Of a stretch of DNA of 64,000 bases, positions 24,169-32,824 are shown piece by piece. The notes under the pieces are model-generated. The model saw only the letters and a program-made list of their open reading frames with translations. It was not told the DNA's origin and ran no database searches. Positions within the stretch are counted from its first letter, which is position 1. Each line of letters begins with the position of its first letter. Source of the stretch: Novosphingobium sp. Fuku2-ISO-50 (lineage in GTDB: Bacteria; Pseudomonadota; Alphaproteobacteria; Sphingomonadales; Sphingomonadaceae); the NCBI RefSeq assembly GCF_001519055.1, contig NZ_KQ954295.1:62001-126000 (forward strand). Direction: 5' to 3'. Made by a program: the position numbers and the translations under genes.

Positions 24169-25464
24169 ATGAAAATCGCGCTGCTCAACGTGAAATTCAG
24201 CCCCAATCTGGGCGATGGCCTGCTGTCCGAATGTCTGGAACGCGAACTCGCGGTCGCTCTGCCTGGGGTCGAAGTCATCGTGATCGACCTTGCCGGGCGG
24301 AGCCATTATCGCGGCCACGGCCCCAGCCGACGCGGCCCGGTGATCGCGCTGCTCGAGGTGCTGCCGCGCTGGGCCCGGCGCCATGCGGTGCGCGTGGCGC
24401 TTGCGGCTCTGGTGCAATTTCGCCTGCGACGCCATGTTCGTGATCGTTTGGCCGGGGTCGATGCGGTCATTGTCGGCGGCGGCAATCTCCTGTCGGACAG
24501 CGATCTCAATTTCCCGATGAAGCTCGCCGGCGCACTGGGCGAAGTCGCGCGGGCGCGATTGCCGGTGGCGGTCCACGCCGTGGGGGTAAACCGCCGCTGG
24601 TCACGCACCGGGCACCAACTCTTCGTTCGGGCGCTGCGCAGTGCGGCGCTCGTCGCGGCGACAGTGCGCGACAAACGCTCACAACAAGCCTGGCGCGACT
24701 TGCTCGAACCGCATGGCGTTCCGGCGGCAGGACTTGCAGGCGATCCAGGCCTGCTCGCGCGGTGTCATTTCGATCCGCCGACGCGCGTCGTCCCCACGGC
24801 AAATCCGATCATGGTCGGCCTTTGCGTCACCTCGCCTCTGGCCGTGCGGTATCATGCCGGGGGCCAGCCCCCCACGGTCGACTTTGCCGCGTGGTATCAA
24901 GCGTCCACGCGCGCCTTGGTCGCAGCCGGCATGCACGTGCTGCTGTTCACCAACGGCAGTCCGGAAGACCGCGCCTTTCTGGCCCGGCACGGCCCCGAAT
25001 GGTGCATCGCCCCGCCCCCCGATCGCTCGGCGCCCCCCTCATCGAGCATACCCGTGACGATCGTACCGGCGTTCACCACGCCGGACGAACTGGTGAATTT
25101 CATCGCCGGATGCGATGTGATCATTGCCCACCGGATGCACGCCTGCATCGTTGCCCATTCCTTTGCCATCCCCGCCATCGGCCTGAAATGGGACGTAAAG
25201 CTGGAAAGCTTTTTCGCGCTCGCCGGGCGAGAAGCCTTTATCGCCGATTGCGCCGATCTCGATCCGGCCACGTTGACCGCGCTGACCTGTCGGGCCTTGG
25301 CGACCGGGGTTGACCACGAAAAGCTCGACCGCCTGATCGCCATGACTCGCGCGGATATTGCACGCCTGGCCGATCGTATCGCCATGGCCATCGGCTCCAG
25401 CGCAATGCCCTGTCCGACGCCCGCGCCGCAAGACCCTGCGCCCGCCCGGCGCGCCATGCCATGA
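24169..25464 (+). CDS. Polysaccharide pyruvyl transferase family protein
   Basis: A 431-aa member of the PS_pyruv_trans family (CsaB/WcaK/ExoV-like), which adds ketal-linked pyruvate from PEP to a sugar of an exopolysaccharide. Motifs: 'KIALLNVKFSPNLGDGLLSE' (N-terminal NxGD), 'IVGGGNLLSDSDLNFPMK' and the C-terminal 'AHRMHACIVAHSFAIPAIG'. The last histidine-rich motif is characteristic. ATG 24169 is where homology starts; the open frame runs 38 codons further up without family character. The stop overlaps the following glycosyltransferase as ATGA. Pyruvylation is common on sphingan-like polymers, which fits the locus at 46-57 kb. Confidence 0.88.
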   Translation: MKIALLNVKFSPNLGDGLLSECLERELAVALPGVEVIVIDLAGRSHYRGHGPSRRGPVIALLEVLPRWARRHAVRVALAALVQFRLRRHVRDRLAGVDAVIVGGGNLLSDSDLNFPMKLAGALGEVARARLPVAVHAVGVNRRWSRTGHQLFVRALRSAALVAATVRDKRSQQAWRDLLEPHGVPAAGLAGDPGLLARCHFDPPTRVVPTANPIMVGLCVTSPLAVRYHAGGQPPTVDFAAWYQASTRALVAAGMHVLLFTNGSPEDRAFLARHGPEWCIAPPPDRSAPPSSSIPVTIVPAFTTPDELVNFIAGCDVIIAHRMHACIVAHSFAIPAIGLKWDVKLESFFALAGREAFIADCADLDPATLTALTCRALATGVDHEKLDRLIAMTRADIARLADRIAMAIGSSAMPCPTPAPQDPAPARRAMP

Positions 25465-26798
25465 CCGTCATCCCCCCTCCGCTCAGCCTCACCACACCGC
25501 CATTGCCCCGCTCATCCGCCACCCGACAGCCGATCGACAGAATCGTCGTCATCAACGACCTGTCGCATCCGATGGGCGGAGCGAGCGCGCTGGCCGTGCA
25601 ATCCGCGCTCGGCTTTGCGCATATCGGATACCCCGTCACATTCCTGTCAGGCGATGCGCCCCCGCCAAAGGGCATGGGCCATCGCGCGATCGAGACGATC
25701 GGGCTGGGCCAGGGCCGGTTGCTCGACCGCGGCGCACGCGACGCGCTGATCACCGGCTGGTGGAACCGGGCGGCGCTGGCCATGGTGCGCCACTTCATAG
25801 CCACCCGCGACACGCCCGGCACGGTCTATCACCTGCACGGCTGGTCACAGATCCTGTCGCCCGCGATCTTTGCCGCGCTGGCCCCGGTGCGTGACCGGCT
25901 GGTCATTTCGGCGCACGATTTCTTTCTGGTCTGCCCCACCGGTGCCTATGCCGATTTGTCGAGCGGCGCGCCGTGTACGCGCGTGCCGCTGAGCGCGGCC
26001 TGCTGTCTGGCAGGCTGCGACCGACGCAGCCGGATGCACAAGATATGGCGTCTGGTCCGCGCGACCATCCAGCGAGCGATGCTGGACCCGCAGAACAGTC
26101 CGCCGATCCTGGCGATCCACGCCGCAATGACCCCCGGACTGCAACGCGGCGGCATTCCCGCCCAGGCGATCCGCGTCGTGCCCAACCCGGTCGTCCCGTG
26201 GAGCGCCACAAGGATCCATGCAGAAGGCAATCGCGACGTGCTGTTCGTCGGTCGGCTGGAACAGCCCAAGGGGCCGGACCTCGCGCTGGCCGCCGCGCGC
26301 GCGGCGGGCGTGTCGATACAGGTGGTCGGCGACGGCGCGATGGCGGCGCAGTTGCGCAGCGAATATCCGGAAGGCAAGTTTGCGGGCAAGCTTGATCCCG
26401 CCGCAATCGCCGTGCTCGCGTCACAGGCGCGCTTGCTGGTCATGCCCAGCCGCGCGCCCGAACCCTATGGATTGGTGGCAATGGAGGCGGTCCGCGGCGG
26501 ATTGCCCGTGGTATTGCCGCCCAGCGCGTTGCTGTCCGCTGACATCGCCCGGATCGGCGCCGGGGTTGCGGTCGAACCGCGCGACACGCCTGCCTTTGCG
26601 GCGCTGCTGCGAAGGCTTGCCAAAGACGACTGCGCTATCCGCGCGATGAGCGAGGCGGCCTTTGCACACGGCGCCCCGCTGGCGCTCGATCCCGACGACT
26701 GGCTCGATCGGCTACTGGGCCTCTATCGCGAACGCCTGGGGGATGTCGCCAGCAGCCGCGCCTGCCCCTCGATGTCGGCCTGCGCCGGGGGAACCTGA
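25461..26798 (+). CDS. Glycosyltransferase family 4 (exopolysaccharide)
   Basis: A 445-aa GT-B enzyme. 'INDLSHPMGGASALAVQSALGF' is split over the N-terminal acceptor domain (key part MGGAS), 'SAHDFFLVCPTGAY' is followed by a cysteine-rich segment ending 'CCLAGCDRRSRMHKIWR' that is typical of a GT4 subfamily in EPS clusters, and the donor domain has 'FVGRLEQPKGPDLA' and 'PSRAPEPYGLVAMEAVRGGLPV'. It is translationally coupled to the pyruvyl transferase (ATGA overlap), so both probably act on the same repeating unit. Its last 76 bases overlap a possible antisense membrane-protein gene. Confidence 0.88.
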   Translation: MTVIPPPLSLTTPPLPRSSATRQPIDRIVVINDLSHPMGGASALAVQSALGFAHIGYPVTFLSGDAPPPKGMGHRAIETIGLGQGRLLDRGARDALITGWWNRAALAMVRHFIATRDTPGTVYHLHGWSQILSPAIFAALAPVRDRLVISAHDFFLVCPTGAYADLSSGAPCTRVPLSAACCLAGCDRRSRMHKIWRLVRATIQRAMLDPQNSPPILAIHAAMTPGLQRGGIPAQAIRVVPNPVVPWSATRIHAEGNRDVLFVGRLEQPKGPDLALAAARAAGVSIQVVGDGAMAAQLRSEYPEGKFAGKLDPAAIAVLASQARLLVMPSRAPEPYGLVAMEAVRGGLPVVLPPSALLSADIARIGAGVAVEPRDTPAFAALLRRLAKDDCAIRAMSEAAFAHGAPLALDPDDWLDRLLGLYRERLGDVASSRACPSMSACAGGT

Positions 26799-27274
26799 TC
26801 GGCAGCCCCGGCCGTTGCCCGGCGGCGCCAGGCCGCGCCAGGCCCGCTGCGCGGCCGGCCCCAATCGCGGTCGCCTAGCCGACGCCAGGGATTGGCCCGG
26901 GCCTGCGCGCGAAAATGCGATACGCGGGTCAGGATCAGAACCAACGCCAGCGCGGCCAGACCCATGGCCCACCGCCACAGCGCAAATTGCCCGGTGCGGC
27001 TGGCAGCCATGAATTCACAGGTCGTCAGCCAGATGGCCACCGCGCCAAGCAATTCCGCCCCGCGCTGCTGCGGCGCCGCAATCAACACCGCGACCCCCAG
27101 CATCAGCGCGATCCGACCGGCATCGCTATCGCCCATGCCGCCGCCAAGATAGTCGTGCGTCGCCAAAGCCCCGATCGCCAAAACGGCGATCTGCGCGCCA
27201 TGGACAATGGTCCCTGCCGGCAATCGCCGGGGATCAAGCCGATGCGTTACGCGGGAAAGCAGACGACGGTTCAT
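26723..27274 (-). CDS. Hypothetical membrane protein
   Basis: A 183-codon ORF with three or four hydrophobic stretches in its first ~125 residues ('GAQIAVLAIGALATH', 'RIALMLGVAVLIAA', 'GAVAIWLTTCEFM', 'WAMGLAALALVLILTRV'), followed by a polar, arginine-rich tail that overlaps the 3' end of the glycosyltransferase gene on the other strand. I recognise no family. The hydrophobic pattern makes it more credible than the other antisense frames, but there is no clear ribosome binding site. The tail may be read-through into GC-rich antisense DNA. Confidence 0.5.
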   Translation of the reverse strand: MNRRLLSRVTHRLDPRRLPAGTIVHGAQIAVLAIGALATHDYLGGGMGDSDAGRIALMLGVAVLIAAPQQRGAELLGAVAIWLTTCEFMAASRTGQFALWRWAMGLAALALVLILTRVSHFRAQARANPWRRLGDRDWGRPRSGPGAAWRRRATAGAADQVPPAQADIEGQARLLATSPRRSR

Positions 27275-27513
27275 GGACAGATGGCTGCGCCCAAGACGCC
27301 AACAAATGCTTGCCCACGCTGGTTAACCGGCATTGCTCCGTAGTATCACCTACTAAATTTCGGATCGAACCAACCGGTTCGGCCCAAAACGCGCGGCGCC
27401 GAGTATGAAACCCTCAGTAATATCTCGGATACGGGGCTAATTGACCGCACATCGTCCGGCTTCGGTGATACCTGAAATGCCTCCCCGGCGGGCAAGGTTC
27501 TGGAGGCAATTCG
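27275..27513 (+). promoter_or_regulatory. Intergenic region before the outer-membrane barrel gene
   Basis: This 240-bp stretch is less GC-rich than its surroundings and lies between divergently read genes, so promoters are expected here. The ribosome binding site GGAGG at 27501-27505 serves the gene at 27514. No other certain element is seen. Confidence 0.35.
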
Positions 27514-28806
27514 ATGAATGGTTGGCGCTCTCACGCTTCACGGCGGGCAAACAGGCGATGGCGCACGGGACTGGCGCTCTGTGCGCTGGCCGTGCCCGTG
27601 CATGCGGCGGCGCAACAAGTGGTCGACACGCGCATGGAAAATGACACGGCCGCTTCGCGCCTGCGCCCGGAATATGATCAGCCGGGCATACCGGCGGCAA
27701 CGTTCCTGCTGTTTCCCACGCTGAGCGCCGAAGCCGCGTACAACGACAACATCTATGCGCGCAGCGACATCAAGACCGGCGATGCCACGCTCGTCCTGCG
27801 CCCGGCGATCAATGTCCGGTCGCAATGGTCGCGCAATCAGTTTGACGTGATCGCTCGCGGCGAATTCGATCGCTATGCCAAACATGCCGGCGAAAACGTC
27901 GAAACCGGGGCTATCGGCGTCGATGGCCGGATCGACATCGATGGGCAGATGACGCTTTCGGCCGATGCCATGCTGGCCGGGAATATCGAGCCGCGCGGAT
28001 CGACCGGCGACACGCTGTTCGGGGCAAAGCCGGTCGCCTATGGCCAGATCACCGCCAATCTCAAGCTGGATCAGGCGTTTGACCGTACCCGGCTGACGCT
28101 GTCGGGCCATCTCGACCGCTATCGCTATGTTGCGCGCGAACTCGACGGCGTGCCGATCGACATGTCCTATCGCGATTTCAATTATCTTGAAGGCAAGGCC
28201 CGCGTGGCGCAGGCGCTTTCGCCCGGTGTCGCCGCCTATGTCGACCTCGAACTCGACAACAACACCTACAGCCACCTGACCCCCGGCACCGGGCAGCGCG
28301 ATTCCACGCAATATGCCGCGCTGTTCGGCTTTGCCTTCGGGATCAACCGCCTGCTCCAGGGCGAGGCGGCGGTCGGCTATTTCCATCGCGATTTCCGCGA
28401 CAATGCCTATCGCGCGGTATCCGGGCTCGACTACAATGTTGCGCTGGCATGGAGCCCGACCCGGCTGACCACGGTCAACCTGACCGCCGACAAGGCGTTT
28501 CAGCGTGCGCCGATGCTCGGTGTCGCAGGCTTTGAGCAACAGGACTTCGGCGTCGCGGTTGTGCACGAATTGCTGCGCAACATACTGCTGCGTCCGGGCG
28601 CCACCTATAGCCTGTCGGAATATGTCGGCTCGCCGTTTCACGACCGCTTTGCCAGCGCCCAACTTGGCGCCACCTGGCTGCTCAGCCAACACTGGCAAGT
28701 CGATGCCAATGTCACACACCGGCTTGGCCGTTTTTCCGATCAGGCGCTGGCTGCGCGCAATTTCAATCAGAACCGCGTCAGCCTCGCACTGACGTATCGC
28801 TTCTAG
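27514..28806 (+). CDS. Outer-membrane beta-barrel protein (BBP2-type, polysaccharide-associated)
   Basis: A 430-aa secreted barrel protein with an arginine-rich n-region, a hydrophobic core and a cleavage site near 'VHAAAQ' (~residue 34). The mature part consists of alternating amphipathic strands ('LSAEAAYNDNIYAR', 'YRDFNYLEGKARVAQ', 'GLDYNVALAWSP') and ends in 'RVSLALTYRF', a C-terminal phenylalanine strand recognised by BAM. It resembles the putative beta-barrel porin-2 family found in EPS loci of sphingomonads, where it is thought to help polymer secretion. ATG 27514 has GGAGG 8 bases upstream. Confidence 0.85.
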   Translation: MNGWRSHASRRANRRWRTGLALCALAVPVHAAAQQVVDTRMENDTAASRLRPEYDQPGIPAATFLLFPTLSAEAAYNDNIYARSDIKTGDATLVLRPAINVRSQWSRNQFDVIARGEFDRYAKHAGENVETGAIGVDGRIDIDGQMTLSADAMLAGNIEPRGSTGDTLFGAKPVAYGQITANLKLDQAFDRTRLTLSGHLDRYRYVARELDGVPIDMSYRDFNYLEGKARVAQALSPGVAAYVDLELDNNTYSHLTPGTGQRDSTQYAALFGFAFGINRLLQGEAAVGYFHRDFRDNAYRAVSGLDYNVALAWSPTRLTTVNLTADKAFQRAPMLGVAGFEQQDFGVAVVHELLRNILLRPGATYSLSEYVGSPFHDRFASAQLGATWLLSQHWQVDANVTHRLGRFSDQALAARNFNQNRVSLALTYRF

Positions 28807-28815
28807 GCGCGCGCA

Positions 28816-30138
28816 ATGGCCAGCCTGCCGCTCGGAGAGACATCCCTGCCCGCTGCGCCGGCCCAGTCCGGCATCGTCGTTCATGCCGATCGCACGGCTT
28901 TGATTGCGGCGCGCAGGCGCGGTTCGCTGCGCCTGATCATGGCGCGCTGTGCCACACGCCCGTTCGCCTGGCGCATGGCGATTGCGCTCGCTTTCGTGTT
29001 TGCCCTCGTGCGGCTGATCAATGCCTATCCTCTGCCCCATGGGCTGCCCGCGGTGCGCCTCTCGTTGACCGAGAGGCCCGGCATCGTGTCGGCGCCGCTT
29101 GGCAGCGAGCAAACCGACCTGCCCGCGCCGCCCGGCCCCGGCGCGCTGCTTGCGCTTGATCCCGATCAGGCCCGCTCTTCCAACGCCGCAGTCGCGCCGC
29201 AGCCCTTTTCCGAAATTGCGCCCCCATTCCGCGCGGCAGACATGGCCGCCGATGCTCGCGGGCGCGCGGTCGACTGCCTCGCCGCCGCCGCGTGGTACGA
29301 AGCGGGCGACAATCCGCCGGGCGAACGCGCCGTGGCCCAGGTCGTGCTCAACCGGGTGCGTCACCCCGCCTTTCCCAAATCGGTCTGCGCCGTGGTGTTT
29401 CAGGATTCTGCGCGCAGCAAGGCCTGCCAGTTCACCTTTGCCTGCGATGGCTCGCTGTCCGCGCGTGTGCCGGGGGCGGCGGCATGGACCCGCGCCCGCG
29501 CCATTGCGCTCGCCGCCCTGGCCGGAATGGTTGACAGCACCGTCGGCCTCGCCACGCATTACCACGCCGATTATGTCGTGCCGCGCTGGCGCGACAGCCT
29601 GATCAAGATGGCTGCGGTCGGACCGCACTTGTTCTATCGCTGGCCCGGCACCTGGGGCTCGCTTGCCGCGCTGCGCCCCCTACCGCCGGGCAGCGACGAG
29701 CCCCACGTGCTCAGCCTCGCGCGCCTGTCGCCGGCGCATGTCCCCGCGCTGCCCGATGACGACTCGGTAACCCAGCCCCGGCTTGCGCCGCCCGCGCCCT
29801 TGGCCACGCGCGCCCTCGCCGAAATCGCGCCCGCGGCAAAGCCCACGCCAACCGCCCGCCTCGCCGCCGACCCAATCGACCTCACGCTCGATCCCGCCGC
29901 CTTTCCCGGCAGCTATGCCGTGCGCGCCTATGCCTTGTGCAAGGATCGCCCCCGCTGCCTCGTGCTGGGCCACACCCCGGCGGCAGGCGAGGCGATCCCC
30001 TTCCTGTTCCTCCACGATGCACGCAAAGGCGTCGACACCGCGCTATGGAACTGCGCCCGCACCCCCCGCCCGGACCGCTCGCAATGCCTCCCCGGCCCAG
30101 CCGCCACCGCGCGCCTGATCGCCAACTGGCAGCGCTGA
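28816..30138 (+). CDS. SleB-type cell wall hydrolase
   Basis: A 440-aa protein with a central Hydrolase_2 (SleB-like) domain: 'AAWYEAGDNPPGERAVAQVV' holds the catalytic-type glutamate E162, followed by 'NRVRHPAFPKSVCAVVF', 'CQFTFACDG' and 'ATHYHADYVVPRW'. One membrane anchor near residues 55-72 ('MAIALAFVFALVRLINA') precedes the domain. The C-terminal ~130 residues are proline/alanine-rich and unrecognised. The domain cuts peptidoglycan in spore formers; in proteobacteria it is widespread with an unclear wall-remodelling role. The gene begins 9 bases after the barrel gene and is probably cotranscribed. No ribosome binding site is evident, and a downstream ATG (28939) is an alternative. Confidence 0.85.
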   Translation: MASLPLGETSLPAAPAQSGIVVHADRTALIAARRRGSLRLIMARCATRPFAWRMAIALAFVFALVRLINAYPLPHGLPAVRLSLTERPGIVSAPLGSEQTDLPAPPGPGALLALDPDQARSSNAAVAPQPFSEIAPPFRAADMAADARGRAVDCLAAAAWYEAGDNPPGERAVAQVVLNRVRHPAFPKSVCAVVFQDSARSKACQFTFACDGSLSARVPGAAAWTRARAIALAALAGMVDSTVGLATHYHADYVVPRWRDSLIKMAAVGPHLFYRWPGTWGSLAALRPLPPGSDEPHVLSLARLSPAHVPALPDDDSVTQPRLAPPAPLATRALAEIAPAAKPTPTARLAADPIDLTLDPAAFPGSYAVRAYALCKDRPRCLVLGHTPAAGEAIPFLFLHDARKGVDTALWNCARTPRPDRSQCLPGPAATARLIANWQR

Positions 30139-30175
30139 CCGCGCCGAGCTTGCCGGGACAGGTCTGCCTGACTGA

Positions 30176-30293
30176 CATTGCAGACAGGCCCAGACGTTTC
30201 GAGAATGATGGCCATGGAGCGAGCGCAACGGTGCGCCATAGCCGAGCCCACTCGCGCCGCCGGTGATCAGGACCGGGTGCTTGAAAGCTTCAT
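30176..30293 (-). pseudogene. Possible remnant of a short-chain dehydrogenase N-terminus
   Basis: On the minus strand an ATG at 30293 gives MKLSSTRS and a stop. In a shifted frame the next codons read 'PVLITGGASGLGYG', a Rossmann TGxxxGxG dinucleotide motif typical of short-chain dehydrogenases. A further shift gives 'AMAHRCARSMAIIL'. This looks like a gene start broken by two frameshifts, with the remainder missing. The stretch is short and could be coincidence. Confidence 0.3.
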
Positions 30294-30301
30294 GGCCTGT
30301 C

Positions 30302-30955
30302 TCAGCCGCCCGGTGCCTGCAGAGCGGGATAGCCGACGGATTGGGCAAACAGCACGCGTCGATCCGCGCCCAATTGCAGTCGCTCGACCAGCGCGGCCTT
30401 GTCGCAATTGTGAAACCAGGCGGCCAGCTTCCGCGCGGCTGCAAAAAGATAGACATTGCCCGCAATCAGGCCGGTATCGACGAAGTAATAGGATTTCTGC
30501 ACTTCGGCATCATGCAGGCCCGGCTCGTCAAAGCCTGCGGTGTGCGTCAGACGATGCAAATTGGCGACATAGATCAATTGCACCGGTGCGGTCGCGGGCA
30601 CGGGCTGATGCGGCGTCATCGCCAGCTTGCGCCAATCGCCCGCGCACACCGGGCCCAGCCGGTGGCCGTGCGGCTGATAGAGGAACAGCCCGCTGGCCGT
30701 TGCCAGATAGACATCGATTTCCTGCGAATTGCTGGCCGATCCTGCCGTGAGCCCGGCTGCGCCGAACGGCCCCGCCGCACGGTTCACGCCGCAGGCCGCC
30801 CACAGCAGATCCGACAAGACCGACAAGGGCAGCGGCTGCGTGTCGATGTCCCGAATCGTGCGTCGTTCGTGCAGGGCGGCCCAGACCGAAAGGCCCGTCT
30901 GCTCACCTGGGTCGGGAAGATCGATCGTCTGAAACGAGAGTGCGTCGCTGGTCAT
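30302..30955 (-). CDS. SagB/ThcOx-family nitroreductase-like protein
   Basis: A 217-aa flavin oxidoreductase of the SagB-like nitroreductase group: 'ALHERRTIRDIDTQPLPLSVLSDLLWAACGVNR' gives the FMN-binding RRTxR motif and the 'LLWAAxGxNR' signature, followed by 'DVYLATASGLFLYQP' and 'VDTGLIAGNVYLFAAARKL'. SagB enzymes oxidise azolines in peptide natural products, but free-standing members like this one, with no YcaO or precursor gene nearby, have unknown substrates. ATG 30955 is chosen because GAGGGGA sits 6 bases upstream; the ATG at 30961 would lie directly on that site. Confidence 0.85.
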   Translation of the reverse strand: MTSDALSFQTIDLPDPGEQTGLSVWAALHERRTIRDIDTQPLPLSVLSDLLWAACGVNRAAGPFGAAGLTAGSASNSQEIDVYLATASGLFLYQPHGHRLGPVCAGDWRKLAMTPHQPVPATAPVQLIYVANLHRLTHTAGFDEPGLHDAEVQKSYYFVDTGLIAGNVYLFAAARKLAAWFHNCDKAALVERLQLGADRRVLFAQSVGYPALQAPGG

Positions 30956-31081
30956 TGCCATTCCCCTCGGCGCGGATCGCCAAGGCCGTTTCGATGCACA
31001 GCCCTGTCCGCAACTCGACAGACTTACGCCCGACGTTTCGGATTTCCATCGACTGGCGCAAAATTCGGCATTGAAAACGAT

Positions 31082-31963
31082 TCAGGCAAAGCGCTTTGCG
31101 CCCGCGACACTGCCCACGGCAATCAAGGTCACCACCATCATCAGCGGGGCCACCGGCTCACCCAGGACAACCGACGCAAGCCCAAGCCCCATGAAAGGCT
31201 GCAACAACTGCAATTGCCCGACACTGGCAATGCCGCCCAGACTGAGCCCGCGATACCAGAAGACAAAGCCGATCAGCATGGAAAACACCGAGACATAGCC
31301 CAGCCCCAGCCAGCTTTGCCAACCGACCATGCCCAATCCATCGGCAGGCCAGAACACCGCCGTCCCCACCGCCGCCGCCGGCACACACAGCAGCAGCGCC
31401 CAGCTGATCACCTGCCACCCGCCAAGTTCGCGGGTCAGCACGGCGCCTTCGGCATAGCCCAGCCCGCACACGACGATCGCCGCCACCATCAGGCCATCGC
31501 CCAAAGCCGACGACTGCGCGCCGCGCGCCAGAGCAAAACCGGCCACGGCCGCCGCCCCCGCCAAAGCAAAACCCCAAAAGGCCGCCGCCGGTCGCTCGCC
31601 GCCGCGCACCATGGCGAACACCGCCGTACTGAGCGGCAACAGCCCCACAAACACCAACGACCGCGCCGACGTGATATGCTGCAAGGCAAGCGCCGTAAGC
31701 GCAGGAAAGCCCAGCACGCAGCCGCCCGCGACCACCAGCAGTTGACGCCATTGGCGGCCATTGGGCCAAGGTTGCCGCGTCACGGCCAGCATCAGGCAGG
31801 CCAGAATACCGGCAATCAACGCCCGCGCGCTGGTCAAAAGCAAGGGCGAAAAGCCGATGACGGCAAGCCGCGTGGCAGGCAGAGACCCGCTGAAAATGGC
31901 CACCCCCAACAGGCCATTGCCCCACCCCCTGAAACGGCTCTGCAAGGACAAACTGTTCGGCAA
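31082..31963 (-). CDS. DMT-superfamily EamA transporter
   Basis: A 293-aa inner-membrane protein with about ten hydrophobic segments arranged as two EamA repeats. The repeat ends show typical signatures: 'FVGLLPLSTAVFAMVRGGERP' in the first half and 'LQLLQPFMGLGLASVVLGEPV' in the second. Substrates of this family are metabolites such as amino acids or purines; none can be assigned. TTG 31963 is preferred because AGGGGAGG lies about 6 bases upstream and the length then matches the family. The frame is open 40 codons further up with unrelated sequence. Confidence 0.88.
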   Translation of the reverse strand: MPNSLSLQSRFRGWGNGLLGVAIFSGSLPATRLAVIGFSPLLLTSARALIAGILACLMLAVTRQPWPNGRQWRQLLVVAGGCVLGFPALTALALQHITSARSLVFVGLLPLSTAVFAMVRGGERPAAAFWGFALAGAAAVAGFALARGAQSSALGDGLMVAAIVVCGLGYAEGAVLTRELGGWQVISWALLLCVPAAAVGTAVFWPADGLGMVGWQSWLGLGYVSVFSMLIGFVFWYRGLSLGGIASVGQLQLLQPFMGLGLASVVLGEPVAPLMMVVTLIAVGSVAGAKRFA

Positions 31964-32105
31964 GGCCGCCTCCCCTGATGCGAAAGGCAACCGCCTAGGC
32001 AGGGACGGCGGACGCAACAAGTGACGGAACGGACACAATTTGCCCGATCTGTACCGGGAGAACGACCGTACAGTTGTGCCCACGCACCGGAAATTGACGG
32101 TAATT

Positions 32106-32259
32106 ACGGAGCGGCGTCTATTAAGCGCAGCTTTAATGTACTTCCTATTTAGGGATTATGTAAGGCGTCACCGTAACCCCTCCTCCACGGAGCGGCGTCT
32201 ATTAAACGCAGCTTTAATGTACTTCCTATTTAGGAATTATGTAAGACGTCACCGTAACC
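32106..32259. repeat. 73-bp direct duplication
   Basis: Two copies, 32106-32178 and 32187-32259, differ at only three A/G positions (ACGGAGCGGCGTCTATTAA...GTCACCGTAACC) and are separated by 8 bases. A weaker third copy may lie at about 33090-33130 (TGTAC...TGTTTAGGAA...ACGTC). It does not encode anything recognisable. Confidence 0.85.
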
Positions 32260-32288
32260 GGACCGCCGCAGACCCTCCGCCGACCGCT

Positions 32289-32310
32289 GGAACGGTGCGT
32301 AACGTTCACT
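32289..32310 (+). repeat. 22-bp repeat, copy 1
   Basis: GGAACGGTGCGTAACGTTCA plus CT occurs here and again exactly at 32803-32824. The two copies flank the transposase remnant and its repeat array, so they could mark the edges of an inserted or duplicated segment. Confidence 0.75.
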
Positions 32311-32415
32311 ACCGACACACCATCGAACGCAACACCGCACCACGTTTGGGGCATTCAGGTTAGCGCGCGCCGGAAGACGTCCCTTGACGGGAGAGTTTGG
32401 GGATTTTCGCACCTG

Positions 32416-32538
32416 TCACGGTAATTCCAGATATAACGCGCGATCCGCATCCTCGAAAAATATCGGCAAGCGACGGTTGCCACGCTGTGTAACGTGGTGC
32501 GCCACTTCGGGGATCACTATGCGCGCAAGCCTTGCCAT
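32416..32538 (-). pseudogene. Truncated REP-associated tyrosine transposase (RAYT)
   Basis: The minus strand encodes 40 residues beginning MARLARIVIPEVAHHVTQRG and continuing NRRLPIFFEDADRALYLELP before a stop. This is the conserved N-terminus of TnpA_REP (Y1_Tnp, RAYT) proteins, including HHVTQRGNR. The HUH motif and catalytic tyrosine, which come later in the family, are missing, so the gene is cut off and inactive. Immediately upstream on the same strand lies the GTCCCCGG repeat array that often precedes such genes. Confidence 0.8.
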
Positions 32539-32570
32539 GGGCCAAACGTGACATCTAGGCGCTCTGAGGT

Positions 32571-32719
32571 CAATTGGATATTGCGTCCCCGGAACTTCCA
32601 ATTGGATATTGCGTCCCCGGAACTTCCCTTGGATATTGCGTCCCCGGAACTCCCGCGTCCCCGGAACTCCGCCAATTGGATATTGCGTCCCCGGAACTCC
32701 GTTGCGTCCCCGGAACTCC
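32571..32719. repeat. GTCCCCGGAACT array beside the RAYT remnant
   Basis: Six copies of GCGTCCCCGGAACT[T/C]CC, most preceded by (CA)ATTGGATATT, occur in irregular tandem between 32571 and 32719. Unit length varies from about 17 to 30 bases. Such arrays upstream of RAYT genes are known from many proteobacteria and are distinct from CRISPR because there are no unique spacers. Confidence 0.85.
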
Positions 32720-32802
32720 GCATCGGTGGTTGCGCGCTGCCAACTATTGTTTTCAATCGCTTGCCCGGTTTTCTGGCAGTGTCCAACCACCCGCCGCACG
32801 CA

Positions 32803-32824
32803 GGAACGGTGCGTAACGTTCACT
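32803..32824 (+). repeat. 22-bp repeat, copy 2
   Basis: This is an exact second copy of the 22-bp sequence at 32289-32310, in the same orientation, on the far side of the transposase remnant and repeat array. Confidence 0.75.

Noticed and set aside
26812..27343. Plus-strand ORFs opposite the possible membrane protein
   Set aside because: The translations are glutamine/proline/arginine-rich and domain-free; the minus-strand hydrophobic frame is the better candidate.
30302..30955. Thiazole/oxazole peptide cluster suggested by the SagB-like gene
   Set aside because: No YcaO, E1-like protein or precursor peptide is near; the gene stands alone.
32571..32719. CRISPR-like appearance of the GTCCCCGG repeats
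   Set aside because: Units vary in length and abut each other without unique spacers, there are no cas genes, and a RAYT remnant is adjacent.
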